A stretch of DNA of 64,000 nt from Flavobacterium sp. (GTDB lineage Bacteria > Bacteroidota > Bacteroidia > Flavobacteriales > Flavobacteriaceae), in contig NZ_JAGIAV010000005.1 in assembly GCF_017744675.1 (NCBI RefSeq), forward strand, positions 177,992 through 241,991. The letters run 5' to 3'. Positions 56,599 through 64,000 of the stretch are shown here, piece after piece; position 1 is the stretch's first letter, and every line of letters starts with the position of its first letter. The notes beneath the pieces are model-generated. The model searched no databases and had not been told where the DNA came from. It saw only the letters and a list, made by a program, of their open reading frames with translations. The translations under genes were made by a program, and so were the position numbers.

Positions 56599-58335
56599 AT
56601 GATAAAAAGAGTATTTATTACTTCGCTATTATTGTTTTCCTTATTTGTTTTTTCGCAAAAACACACCCAGCAAGAGAATTTGATGAGCACGGCAATTCAA
56701 GCAAAGGCTCAGAAATTTAAAGAAAATACTAATTTCTACAAAGCGCAGAACTTCTTTCTTCAAAATAATTGGGATTCTACTTTGGTTTATTCGATGAAAG
56801 AAATAAACGAATCTCGAAATAAAGAAATCCTAGATTATTGCCATTATTTTAGGGCAATAAGCTTTAAAGAAAAGAAGCTACTAGATGAATCTAAAAAAGA
56901 ACTAAATCAAATATCAAGCGGTTTTCCGTTTTCATACAAAGTTAAAATGAAGCTGGGCGAAATCGCCTTAAGCAAAAATAATTTTAAACTCGCTTTACAT
57001 TATTTTCATGAAACTGAAAAGTTAACCAACAAACAGCTTTATGATATAAAATATAGCACCGTTCTGCATAATATAGGCTTATGTTATCTGCATCTTGAAA
57101 ACTATAATAAAGCGGAAGAATATTTGTTTAAAAGTGCAAAACGGCAAGAAATAGAAAAAGACACGTTGCTTTTAATTGGCTCTTATATGGATATTGCAAC
57201 CTTGTATTATCAACAATATAAAGATAATCAGGCGATTCCTTATTTTGAAAAAGCATATCGTCTTTCGCATAATACAAAAGCACTAGAGTTAAAGCAAAAT
57301 GCAACTTTAAATATGGCTGTAGTTGAGGAAAATAGGAAAAATTTTCCGCTAGCATTGAACTATAGAAAAGAATATGAAAAATGGAAAGATTCGTTAAACG
57401 ATCAAAATAAAGTTTGGGCAATTGCAGATCTTGAAAAAAAGTTCGCAATCAAACAAAAACAAAAAGAAGTTGATATTCTAGCAGCCGAAAACAAAATCAA
57501 AGCGGCAGAGCGAAATGGATTTTTAGCTTCTTCTGTTTTGCTGTTAATTTTATTTGGAACAGGAATTTATTTTTACAGACAAAAAATTAAAAATAATAGA
57601 ATTATTTTAAAACAGAAAAACGAACTGGATGAGCTAAATGCTACAAAAGATAAATTGTTTTCTATTGTTAGCCATGATTTAAGATCGTCTGTTAATGCTT
57701 TAAAGACCAGTAACGGCAAGCTAATAGAAAATCTTAAAAGCAAAAATTTTACAGAATTGGACACTTTGCTGCATAATAACAGTTCAATAGCAAACAGTAC
57801 TTATAATTTACTGGATAATCTGTTGAATTGGGCTTTATTGCAGACCAAACAATCTTATTTTTTTCAGGAATCTTTGCATTTGGCTTCGATCGTTCAGCAT
57901 GTAGAATACAATTATAAACCATTGATGTTAAGTAAAAATATCGGTTTTAAAAATGAAGTAGCAACATCAGAATATGTACTGGCAGATATAGATTCGCTTA
58001 AAATCATTATTAGGAATTTTTTAGATAATGCGATTAAATTTTCGAAAGAGAATGGTTTGATAAGTATTTACACTAGAACTTCTACAGAGGAATTTTGTTA
58101 TCTGGTGATCGAAGATACTGGAGTGGGAATGAGCGAAAATACGATAAATGATTTGCTGAAAGATACGACACTACTTTCGAAAAAAGAGAATGATGATATA
58201 ATAGGAACCGGTCTTGGATTGCAGTTGTGTAAAAGTATGATTTATAAGAACGGTGGTAGATTGGAGATTGAAAGCGAAGAAAGCGCGGGAACTAAAATTA
58301 TTATTGCATTACAAAAGTTTAGAAATCATGAATAA
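56599..58335 (+). CDS. TPR-containing sensor histidine kinase
   Basis: A 578-residue inner membrane kinase. The signal peptide is MIKRVFITSLLLFSLFVFSQ. A periplasmic TPR array spans about 40-270 (for example AEEYLFKSAKRQEIEKDTLLLIGSYMDIATLYYQQ). A coiled-coil stretch (KQKEVDILAAENKIKAAERN) precedes one membrane helix (about 305-325). The phospho-acceptor His359 is in FSIVSHDLRSSVN. The ATPase domain has NFLDNAIKFSKENG, EDTGVGMS and GTGLGLQLCKSM. The gene overlaps its response regulator by 8 bases. The ligand of the TPR sensor is unknown. Confidence 0.93.
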   Translation: MIKRVFITSLLLFSLFVFSQKHTQQENLMSTAIQAKAQKFKENTNFYKAQNFFLQNNWDSTLVYSMKEINESRNKEILDYCHYFRAISFKEKKLLDESKKELNQISSGFPFSYKVKMKLGEIALSKNNFKLALHYFHETEKLTNKQLYDIKYSTVLHNIGLCYLHLENYNKAEEYLFKSAKRQEIEKDTLLLIGSYMDIATLYYQQYKDNQAIPYFEKAYRLSHNTKALELKQNATLNMAVVEENRKNFPLALNYRKEYEKWKDSLNDQNKVWAIADLEKKFAIKQKQKEVDILAAENKIKAAERNGFLASSVLLLILFGTGIYFYRQKIKNNRIILKQKNELDELNATKDKLFSIVSHDLRSSVNALKTSNGKLIENLKSKNFTELDTLLHNNSSIANSTYNLLDNLLNWALLQTKQSYFFQESLHLASIVQHVEYNYKPLMLSKNIGFKNEVATSEYVLADIDSLKIIIRNFLDNAIKFSKENGLISIYTRTSTEEFCYLVIEDTGVGMSENTINDLLKDTTLLSKKENDDIIGTGLGLQLCKSMIYKNGGRLEIESEESAGTKIIIALQKFRNHE

Positions 58336-59074
58336 TATAAACGTACTGATTATTGAAGATACCGTTTCAGAAAGTGATACGCTTGTTAAGGTACTTAAAG
58401 ATAGTAATTATAATATTGTCGGAGTTGCATCAACGTACAATGAAGCGCTTACAATGTTTTATAGCAATGTGGTAGATATTGTAATTATTGATGTTTTTCT
58501 AGATGGAAAACCCGAAGGAATTACTTTTGCAGAAACTATAAACGTTGTTCCAAACAGTGTAAAACCTTTTGTGTTTTTAACCAATTCGAAAGATCGTCAG
58601 ATTTTTGAAAGAGCCAAACTTACCAAGCCTTTCAGTTTTTTAATGAAACCTTTTAATGAACTTGAAATTCTTTATGCAATAGAAATGGCTCTCGAAAAGT
58701 TTTATGAACAGCTAAATGTTTTTCATAGTGAAGATCAAAATACGGTAATAAGTAACGATTCACTTTTTATCAAAAAGAAAAAAGCCTTGAAAAAGGTTTA
58801 TATTGAAGATATTCTATATGTCGAAGTAGAAGATCGTTATTGTAATATTATCACCGAAACGGAAAAATTTGTAATTCTTATTTCGCTTACCAGAATTATG
58901 GAGCTTTTAGATCCGTTGCAATTTGTTAGAACACACCGTAATTTTATTGTAAATTCTAATAAAATTATAGAGATAGTTTTGAGTGATAATTTGATTGTTT
59001 TAAAAGGAAACCATCACGTAACGCTTAGTGAGAAATACAGAGATGTGATTGCTAAATTTCCAGTATTGAAATAA
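58328..59074 (+). CDS. LytTR-family response regulator
   Basis: A 248-residue regulator when started at the ATG at 58328, which overlaps the kinase stop by 8 bases; an earlier in-frame start would sit deep inside the kinase gene. The receiver domain (about 1-125) has the acidic pair VLIIEDTV, the phospho-acceptor Asp55 in IVIIDVFLDG, Thr/Ser in FLTNSKD and Lys in FLMKPF. The LytTR DNA-binding domain (about 150-245) has VYIEDILYVEVEDRYCNIIT and FVRTHRNFIVNSNKI. The pair forms a two-component system. Targets cannot be read off here. Confidence 0.94.
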   Translation: MNNINVLIIEDTVSESDTLVKVLKDSNYNIVGVASTYNEALTMFYSNVVDIVIIDVFLDGKPEGITFAETINVVPNSVKPFVFLTNSKDRQIFERAKLTKPFSFLMKPFNELEILYAIEMALEKFYEQLNVFHSEDQNTVISNDSLFIKKKKALKKVYIEDILYVEVEDRYCNIITETEKFVILISLTRIMELLDPLQFVRTHRNFIVNSNKIIEIVLSDNLIVLKGNHHVTLSEKYRDVIAKFPVLK

Positions 59075-59090
59075 AGCTTTTATAGAAAAG

Positions 59091-59119
59091 AAAAAAGGCG
59101 CTAAATAAGCGCCTTTTTT
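59091..59119. terminator. two-way terminator, response regulator / rluF
   Basis: A perfect 12-bp stem AAAAAAGGCGCT / AGCGCCTTTTTT with a 5-base loop between convergent genes. It touches the stop codon of rluF. Confidence 0.9.
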
Positions 59120-59949
59120 TAATTATCTCCTCTTTTCTTAAATCGAGGATCATGTTTTGAGATAAAGTTTTTTCGTCGAGTTGGAGTTGCAGCAGAAGTT
59201 GAATTTTCAACTTTAGGAAAACTCGCTTCTTCGGTTTTACTAGAAGGTTCTATTAACTGATTTAGTTCTTTTATTTCAGCATCTGTCAAATCTCGATATC
59301 TTCCAACCGGAACATCCAAAGAAATATTAATAATTCGAATACGTTTAAGCGCGGTAACTTCATATCCTAAATATTCAGACATTCTTCTAATCTGACGGTT
59401 TAAACCTTGCGTTAAAATGATCTTGAAAGTATATTTACTGATTTGTTCCACCTTACATTTCTTCGTAACCGTATCCAAAATCGGAACACCATTTCCCATT
59501 CTCTGGATAAAACGTTCTGTAATAGGTTTGTTTACGGTAACCGTATATTCTTTTTCGTGATTGTTTCGCGCACGAAGAATCTTGTTTACAATGTCACCAT
59601 CATTCGTCATAAAAATCAATCCTTCACTGGCTTTGTCCAATCTTCCAATTGGGAAAATACGTTTCGGATAATTAATATAATCAACAATGTTGTTCTTAAC
59701 TTCTAAGTTGGTAGTACATTCAATTCCCACTGGTTTATTGAAAGCCAGATAAACCATTTTTTCGTTTTTCTCAACGATTAATTTTCCGTCTATGCGTATT
59801 TCATCGTCTGAAGAAACTTTAGTTCCCATTTCAGCCACAGCACCATTTACTGTTACACGTTTTTCGTCGATCAGTTTATCGGCTTCACGACGAGAACAAT
59901 AACCAGTTTCTCCTATAAATTTATTAAGACGTTTCAAATTTTCTTCCAT
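59119..59949 (-). CDS. rluF: 23S rRNA pseudouridine synthase, RluF type
   Basis: The 276-residue enzyme makes a pseudouridine in 23S rRNA. Residues 5-55 are an S4 RNA-binding domain (LNKFIGETGYCSRREADKLIDEKRVTVNG). The catalytic Asp105 lies in IGRLDKASEGLIFMTNDGD. The LTQGLNRQIRRMSEYLGYEV signature is near 195. RluF rather than RluB/RluE is indicated by GETGYCSRREADKLI and by KASEGL where RluB has TTSGGL-like sequence. The tail (SFPKVENSTSAATPTRRKNF) is basic and low-complexity. Confidence in the branch is moderate. Confidence 0.88.
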   Translation of the reverse strand: MEENLKRLNKFIGETGYCSRREADKLIDEKRVTVNGAVAEMGTKVSSDDEIRIDGKLIVEKNEKMVYLAFNKPVGIECTTNLEVKNNIVDYINYPKRIFPIGRLDKASEGLIFMTNDGDIVNKILRARNNHEKEYTVTVNKPITERFIQRMGNGVPILDTVTKKCKVEQISKYTFKIILTQGLNRQIRRMSEYLGYEVTALKRIRIINISLDVPVGRYRDLTDAEIKELNQLIEPSSKTEEASFPKVENSTSAATPTRRKNFISKHDPRFKKRGDN

Positions 59950-60099
59950 ACTGCAAAAGTAGCTAAAATTTAGGACTTCTTAGATTGTTGGACTTTTTAG
60001 AATTTTAGATTTTGATTGCAAAGAAAAATAAAAACGAAGTTTTTGTTTCAAAAGAAAAAACTTAGAGCCTTAGCAACTTAGAATCTTAGCATCTTTTTT

Positions 60100-60447
60100 T
60101 TAAGAATGATGAAACTCACGACTATCTTCAGGCGTTTCATTTCTTTCAAACATTCCATAATCGCGAACGACCGTTGCAATTCGCAAATGATAATCCTTAA
60201 AAATTTCATTTCGGCCTTTTTCCTGTGCGTGGCGATGCATTTCTAGGTTTCTCCATTGCATAATACTTTCTTCATCTCTCCAAAAAGACAGAGACAAAAT
60301 TTTTCCAGAATCACTTAAACTCTGAAAACGTTCAATCGAAATAAATCCGTCAATATGGCTTAATTCCGGTTTCAGACTTGCGGCAATATCCAGATATTCT
60401 TCTTTTTTTCCTTCGTTTGGGATTACTTCAAAAATTACAGCTATCAT
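60100..60447 (-). CDS. antibiotic biosynthesis monooxygenase (ABM) family protein
   Basis: A 115-residue dimeric ferredoxin-fold protein. The opening MIAVIFEVIPNEGKKEEYLDIAASLKPELSHIDGFISIERFQS and LSLSFWRDEESIMQWRNLEMHRHAQEKGRNEIFKDYHLRIA are typical of small cofactor-free oxygenases and haem-degrading relatives. Two His in the middle (MHRHAQ) may be active-site residues. It follows the P450 gene by 11 bases on the minus strand, so the two are one operon, and both probably answer to the divergent ArsR-like regulator. The substrate is unknown. Confidence 0.87.
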   Translation of the reverse strand: MIAVIFEVIPNEGKKEEYLDIAASLKPELSHIDGFISIERFQSLSDSGKILSLSFWRDEESIMQWRNLEMHRHAQEKGRNEIFKDYHLRIATVVRDYGMFERNETPEDSREFHHS

Positions 60448-60458
60448 TTTTTATTTTT

Positions 60459-61607
60459 TTAATTAGAAATTGAAATCCAAATTGCTTTTGGCAACCTGGC
60501 GTTTATAAGAGGTTCATATTCTATTTCATTCTCTAAAATAGATATATTTTTAAAATTTTTGAATAGATAATATAAAGCTTCTGTGGCAAGAGTAATAGAA
60601 AAATATTTCGCGACACACATATGTCCACCAGTGCCAAAAGTTAGATGATCTTGATTATTTTTTCGCTCCAAATCAAAAATCATCGAATCCTTAAATTGTC
60701 TGCTATCGCGATTTGCTGCCGCGAGTACAACAAGTATTAATTCGCCCTTTTTAATAATAATATTGCCAAGCTGAATATCTTCTGAAGCGATCCGACGTGT
60801 ATTATGAATTGGAGGATCAAATCGAAGCGTTTCTACAACCAATTTCTGAATCTGAATTTTATTTGATTTGTCGCAATTGTTTTCTTTTGAAAAACACTGC
60901 AATAATGAATTGCTCAATAAACCTCTTCCAGCGTCATAACTTTGAATAAAAAGGCCAATTAAATTGCTTATAAATATAGATTTTATTTCGTCAACAGAAA
61001 TAGTATGCTTCTTCGAAATCGCAGTAATTAAATTTTGATAAAATGAAAATGCATCGATATGTTTTTCTGTAATTATATAAATTTCTTCCGAAACTGTATT
61101 GATCAAATCGATGTCCTCAGGCTTTTTATTAGGATGCATTAGTTTGGTAAGCGTCTCGATATTGTTTGCAATAAAATGAGAATCACGATCATTAAAATCA
61201 AAACTTTTCAAAATGGTCAGGACTGGTAGTTTTTTACAGATTAATTCAACCCAGTTTATGTTGTTAGTAACAGTGCTTTGAAACAATTTTGAAAGAAGCG
61301 ATTCAATTGCGATAGATTTCATGTTAGAAAAAAGAACCGTTGCGATTTCTTTTGCAATTTCATGCTGAATTCCGTTTGAAAGTCTGGCTAGATTACGACT
61401 GATTTTTAAAGCATATAGATTGAGATTGTTTTCTGAAACCGCTGGGATCTGTGCACTTTTATGATTTAATATTTCAGTACAATACTCATAAGAATAAACA
61501 GCCCAGATTTTGTTTGATTCATCCCAATGAACAGGATTTTGATCCATCATTTTTTGATAGAACAAGTACGGATTTTTAATCTCCGATTGTAGAAATAAAG
61601 TTGACAT
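60459..61607 (-). CDS. cytochrome P450
   Basis: A 382-residue soluble P450. The haem-binding loop is TFGTGGHMCVAKYF with Cys331, and the K-helix ExxR is ETLRFDPP with Glu259 and Arg262. The I-helix region (about 215-235) reads NLIGLFIQSYDAGRGLLSN: the usual acid-Thr pair (AGxET) is absent and the place of the Thr is taken by Gly. This is odd and may mean peroxide-driven or altered oxygen activation. No ferredoxin or reductase lies nearby. It is the first gene of the P450-ABM operon, divergent from an ArsR-like gene, with an AAAGTTATTTACCTTT dyad over its -7 box. Confidence 0.92.
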   Translation of the reverse strand: MSTLFLQSEIKNPYLFYQKMMDQNPVHWDESNKIWAVYSYEYCTEILNHKSAQIPAVSENNLNLYALKISRNLARLSNGIQHEIAKEIATVLFSNMKSIAIESLLSKLFQSTVTNNINWVELICKKLPVLTILKSFDFNDRDSHFIANNIETLTKLMHPNKKPEDIDLINTVSEEIYIITEKHIDAFSFYQNLITAISKKHTISVDEIKSIFISNLIGLFIQSYDAGRGLLSNSLLQCFSKENNCDKSNKIQIQKLVVETLRFDPPIHNTRRIASEDIQLGNIIIKKGELILVVLAAANRDSRQFKDSMIFDLERKNNQDHLTFGTGGHMCVAKYFSITLATEALYYLFKNFKNISILENEIEYEPLINARLPKAIWISISN

Positions 61608-61623
61608 GGTGTATATTTTTTAG

Positions 61624-61640
61624 CAAAGTTATTTACCTTT
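61624..61640. promoter_or_regulatory. -7 box of the P450 gene with overlapping dyad
   Basis: On the minus strand TAACTTTG (61631 down to 61624) is a -7 box 17 bases before the P450 ATG. Overlapping it, AAAGTTATTTACCTTT (61625-61640) is a near palindrome (6 of 7 arm positions), a good place for the ArsR-like repressor to bind. Confidence 0.55.
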
Positions 61641-61684
61641 ATTCTTTAATACTTCAGTTTATCCTTAACTATAATTGTTTGAAA

Positions 61685-62362
61685 ATGGAAAACCAATTTG
61701 TAAAAATAGCATCGCTAATTGGCGATCCAACACGCGCAATTGTAATGTGGACATTGCTTGATGGAAAAGCGTTTACAGCAACAGAATTGGCAATAACGGC
61801 AAATACTTCGCCTCAAAATATGAGTATGCACTTGGCAAAACTTCTGGAAGCAGGGTTGCTAGCAGTTGAAAAACAAGGAAGGCATAAATATTACCGGTTT
61901 TCAAATAAAGAAACAGCTTATGCAATTGAAGCTATGGCAAGTTTAATTCCACCTGCGATGCCTGAAAAAAAGAAGACAGATCAGCATTCTCCAATAAAAC
62001 ATTGTCGGACCTGTTACGATCATTTGGCAGGAAAAATTGGTGTTGCTCTTGCCGAAAGTCTGCTAGAACAAGAAGTGATTTTAGATTTGGATACCAAATT
62101 TGAAATAAGCGCAAAAGGCGAAAAATGGTTTTCTGACTTCGGAATTAATCTCGAAGATCTCAAAAAACAACGCCGTATATTTTTGAAACCATGTTTAGAT
62201 TGGAGCGAAAGAAAAAATCATATCGCAGGATCAATCGGTTCTTCTTTATTGGATAAAATGATTGCTGAAGATTGGTTGCGAAAAACAAAAAATTCGCGTG
62301 CCATACAAATTACAGGTAAAGGAGAAAAAGAATTATTCAGACTTTTTAAAATAGTAGTTTAA
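61685..62362 (+). CDS. ArsR-like winged-helix regulator with Cys-rich C-terminal domain
   Basis: A 225-residue regulator started at the ATG at 61685 (MENQFVKIASLIGD); an earlier in-frame start would overlap the divergent P450 promoter. The ArsR-type DNA-binding domain is about 1-90 (PTRAIVMWTLLDGKAFTATELAITANTSPQNMSMHLAKLLEAGLL). The C-terminal part has HCRTCYDHLAGKIGVALAESLLEQ, giving Cys107, Cys110 and His113 in a CxxCxxH layout that could bind metal or sense redox change. It is divergent from the P450-ABM operon, so control of that operon and of itself is likely. Confidence 0.9.
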   Translation: MENQFVKIASLIGDPTRAIVMWTLLDGKAFTATELAITANTSPQNMSMHLAKLLEAGLLAVEKQGRHKYYRFSNKETAYAIEAMASLIPPAMPEKKKTDQHSPIKHCRTCYDHLAGKIGVALAESLLEQEVILDLDTKFEISAKGEKWFSDFGINLEDLKKQRRIFLKPCLDWSERKNHIAGSIGSSLLDKMIAEDWLRKTKNSRAIQITGKGEKELFRLFKIVV

Positions 62363-62410
62363 GGATAAGTCGCAGTCTCAGTTAAGAGCCTTTGTCACTT
62401 TGTCCCTTTG

Positions 62411-63316
62411 TTACTTTGTCCCTTCAGAAGAAAAAAGAAACTCAATCACTTTATCATACAATTCGTCATCATGCATTCCGTGACCTAAACCTGACGTCTC
62501 AATAAACTGACTATTTTTCCAATTGCTCGCTATTTTTTGCCCTTCGGCGAAAGCCACAATTTTATCAGAAGTATCGTGAGCAATAAATCCAGGAATAGTA
62601 AATTCTGATGCAAATTTCTGTCCTGAAAAATCTTCTAGTTTAAAATTGAATCGGTCTAAGAACTTGCTTTCTAAAAGAGAAAACATTTTGGTATTGAGGC
62701 TCAGCATGGAAACATAATTGTCAATCAAAGTTTTTAACTCTGACGGTGCGCCTAAAATCACCATTTTATTAATACTCGTATTTGGAAATAAATATTGATG
62801 GTAAACGCAAGCGGCACCACCAATCGAATGCCCAATGATGATTTCTGGCTGATATTTTTCTACTGCTTTATTGATAAATTCAGCGTAAAGTGGCACATTA
62901 AATTCTTTACCGCTGCTTTGCCCATGTGCAGGAGCATCAAGCGCAATAATAGTGCTTCCGGATTTTTGAAGATGGGGCAGAGTTTTTTTCCAGCGCGAAG
63001 AATTGCTTTCCCAGCCGTGAACTAATAGAATTTTAGTTTCATTTCCTTTCCAAATGTACGTTTGAAAATGATGTTCGTTATGATGGAAAATTTCTGTTTC
63101 TGTATTTTTTAAAACTTTAGGAAGATTTTCTTTTTGCAATCGGCCAATTCTAGGTTGGCTGAAAAGCGCATAAGAAAGTTCAACAGCCTTTTGCGGACGC
63201 ACATAACTCAAAAAGTTAATATAAGATCCAACAGATTTTAAAGTAATAAAACGGATACCTTTTTTAATTCCCAAAACTTGTAATTTTTTTTCTAAAGGTA
63301 AAAAAAGGTCTGCCAC
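62411..63316 (-). CDS. alpha/beta hydrolase
   Basis: A 301-residue serine hydrolase. The oxyanion region is ILLVHGWESNSSRW (97-109), the nucleophile elbow is IIGHSIGGAACV with Ser164, and the late His is in SGLGHGMHDDELYDKVIEFL near 278. The start is a GTG at 63316 that lies inside an intergenic repeat word (CCACGAATTACACGAATT), so the first few residues may be wrong. There is no signal peptide. It is a single-gene unit convergent with the ArsR-like gene. The substrate is unknown. Confidence 0.87.
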   Translation of the reverse strand: MADLFLPLEKKLQVLGIKKGIRFITLKSVGSYINFLSYVRPQKAVELSYALFSQPRIGRLQKENLPKVLKNTETEIFHHNEHHFQTYIWKGNETKILLVHGWESNSSRWKKTLPHLQKSGSTIIALDAPAHGQSSGKEFNVPLYAEFINKAVEKYQPEIIIGHSIGGAACVYHQYLFPNTSINKMVILGAPSELKTLIDNYVSMLSLNTKMFSLLESKFLDRFNFKLEDFSGQKFASEFTIPGFIAHDTSDKIVAFAEGQKIASNWKNSQFIETSGLGHGMHDDELYDKVIEFLFSSEGTK

Positions 63317-63400
63317 GAATTACACGAATTAACATGAATTTTTTATTCCCATTTTCATCGACAAAAAATAATTATTGGGAATTAGTGAAATTAGTGGCAA
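63317..63400. repeat. CCACGAATTACACGAATTAACATGAAT word repeat
   Basis: GCCACGAATTACACGAATT followed later by GGGAATTAGTGAAATTAGTGGC, whose end answers the beginning. It is the same class as at about 4120 and 49080-49110, and it runs into the 5' end of the hydrolase gene. Confidence 0.6.
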
Positions 63401-63415
63401 AAAAGAGCAAAAAAA

Positions 63416-63438
63416 AAGTCCCGATTTAATCGGGACTT
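63416..63438 (-). terminator. terminator of the zinc-ribbon-family gene
   Basis: A perfect 10-bp stem AAGTCCCGAT / ATCGGGACTT with a 3-base loop, followed by a T run on the minus strand, 6 bases past the stop codon at 63444. Confidence 0.88.
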
Positions 63439-63443
63439 GATAT

Positions 63444-64000
63444 TTAGAATTTTGTGAACAATTGTTCCATTTTTTCTTTTTCTTCTTCAGCTAATTGCGT
63501 ATCAACTAAGATTCTTCCAGAGTGCTCATCAGTGATGATTTTCTTTCTTGAAGCAATTTCAACCTGAGTTTGAGGTGGAATTGTGAAGAAAGATCCAGCA
63601 GAAGCTCCTCTTTCGATAGAAACTACAGCTAATCCGTTACGAACACTGCTTCTGATTCTGTTGTAAGCTGCTAATAATCTATCTTCGATTTGTGCAGCAA
63701 ACTCAGCAGATTTCTCTGTTAAGAAAGCTTCTTCTTTCTGAGTTTCAGCCATAATAGCATCTAACTCAGATTTTTTATGTTTTAAATGAGAGCTTTTAGC
63801 ATCAAGTTTTTCTTTTAAATTAGAAATAACTTCTTTTTTGTGCTCGATAGAAGCTTTCATTTCTTTGATTTGCTTTTCAGCCAATTGAATTTCTAATTCT
63901 TGAAATTCAACTTCTTTTGTCAAAGAATTAAATTCTCTGTTGTTACGTACTGATTCTTGTTGTTTTGTGTACTTTTTAATAACCTCCTTATGCTCCTCAA
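63444..64000 (-). CDS. zinc-ribbon-family coiled-coil protein without its cysteines (5' end outside window)
   Basis: The frame stays open past residue 159 to the window edge (EEHKEVIKKYTKQQESV upstream of the TTG at 63923), so the gene begins outside and at least 185 codons are here. Most is a long coiled coil (ELEIQLAEKQIKEMKASIEH and on). The C-terminus matches the C4-type zinc-ribbon family layout (NGLAVVSIERGASAGSFFTIPPQTQVEIASRKKI, then DEHSGRIL), but the four metal Cys are replaced (ASAGS for CxxC, DEHSG for CxxCG), so zinc cannot be bound in the usual way. It probably serves as a nucleic-acid- or protein-binding coiled coil. Its terminator lies just after it. Confidence 0.82.
   Translation of the reverse strand, partial: EEHKEVIKKYTKQQESVRNNREFNSLTKEVEFQELEIQLAEKQIKEMKASIEHKKEVISNLKEKLDAKSSHLKHKKSELDAIMAETQKEEAFLTEKSAEFAAQIEDRLLAAYNRIRSSVRNGLAVVSIERGASAGSFFTIPPQTQVEIASRKKIITDEHSGRILVDTQLAEEEKEKMEQLFTKF

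Noticed and set aside
61601..61684. Upstream start for the ArsR-like regulator
   Set aside because: It would overlap the divergent P450 start and promoter; the added residues look like translated intergenic sequence.

Overview
The window reads as a chromosomal segment of a Flavobacterium-type member of the Bacteroidota. The support is low G+C, repeated Bacteroidota promoters (TTG, about 19 bp, TAnnTTTG), a SusC/SusD pair, an HmuY haem-uptake locus, many lipoproteins with a short hydrophobic segment ending in SC or AC, mevalonate-pathway genes, and many palindromic or word-like intergenic repeats. I see no prophage, insertion sequence, integrase, CRISPR array or rRNA operon. Most of it is ordinary core chromosome with a few accessory modules.

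Layout. 0-8.4 kb: a COG2509 flavoprotein, an orphan SUKH-type gene with an unknown partner, a quinone oxidoreductase, a secreted cupin behind a cobalamin-riboswitch-like element on the minus strand, an exported aminopeptidase P and a META-domain lipoprotein. 8.4-12.2 kb: an ECF42-type sigma factor with a DGPF/YCII protein and an AhpD-like protein, then exported MsrB-MsrA. 12.4-17.4 kb: idi, a PTPS/QueD enzyme, a Bcp-type peroxiredoxin and manA, then three identical tRNA-Thr(TGT) genes in 186-bp tandem units, each with its own promoter and terminator, and HMG-CoA reductase. 17.5-25.5 kb: cell-envelope lipoproteins, a patatin phospholipase, htpG, an OmpA-family protein and an ABC ATPase. 25.5-34.7 kb: an S9 peptidase, a FabH-like KAS III, cutC, a TonB-dependent receptor and argS.

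35-44 kb holds nutrient uptake: an orphan SusC/SusD pair, then a DUF6607 gene divergent from a TonB receptor and an HmuY lipoprotein. 44.3-48.9 kb is an overlapping operon of two SGNH-hydrolase-like proteins, one with an inserted LysM domain, and an MBOAT acyltransferase, probably an O-acetylation machine for a surface polymer. 49-53 kb has ffh, folD and a CorA transporter. 53.4-55.8 kb has a small membrane protein, a winged-helix regulator and a DUF4173 protein, with the same operator-like sequence at both promoters. 56-59 kb has an unknown small protein, a TPR histidine kinase and its overlapping LytTR response regulator. 59-64 kb has rluF, an ABM-monooxygenase/P450 pair divergent from an ArsR-like regulator, an alpha/beta hydrolase and the truncated gene of a zinc-ribbon-family protein that lacks its cysteines.

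The most interesting places are the two matching operator-like sites around the winged-helix gene, the SGNH-LysM-MBOAT operon, the riboswitch-like element in front of a cupin gene, the small transcription-unit-sized gap bounded by two terminators at 17.5-17.8 kb, and the P450/ABM/ArsR module. No single locus proves a new system. All family names come from reading the sequence and from memory of the families; no database search was run.
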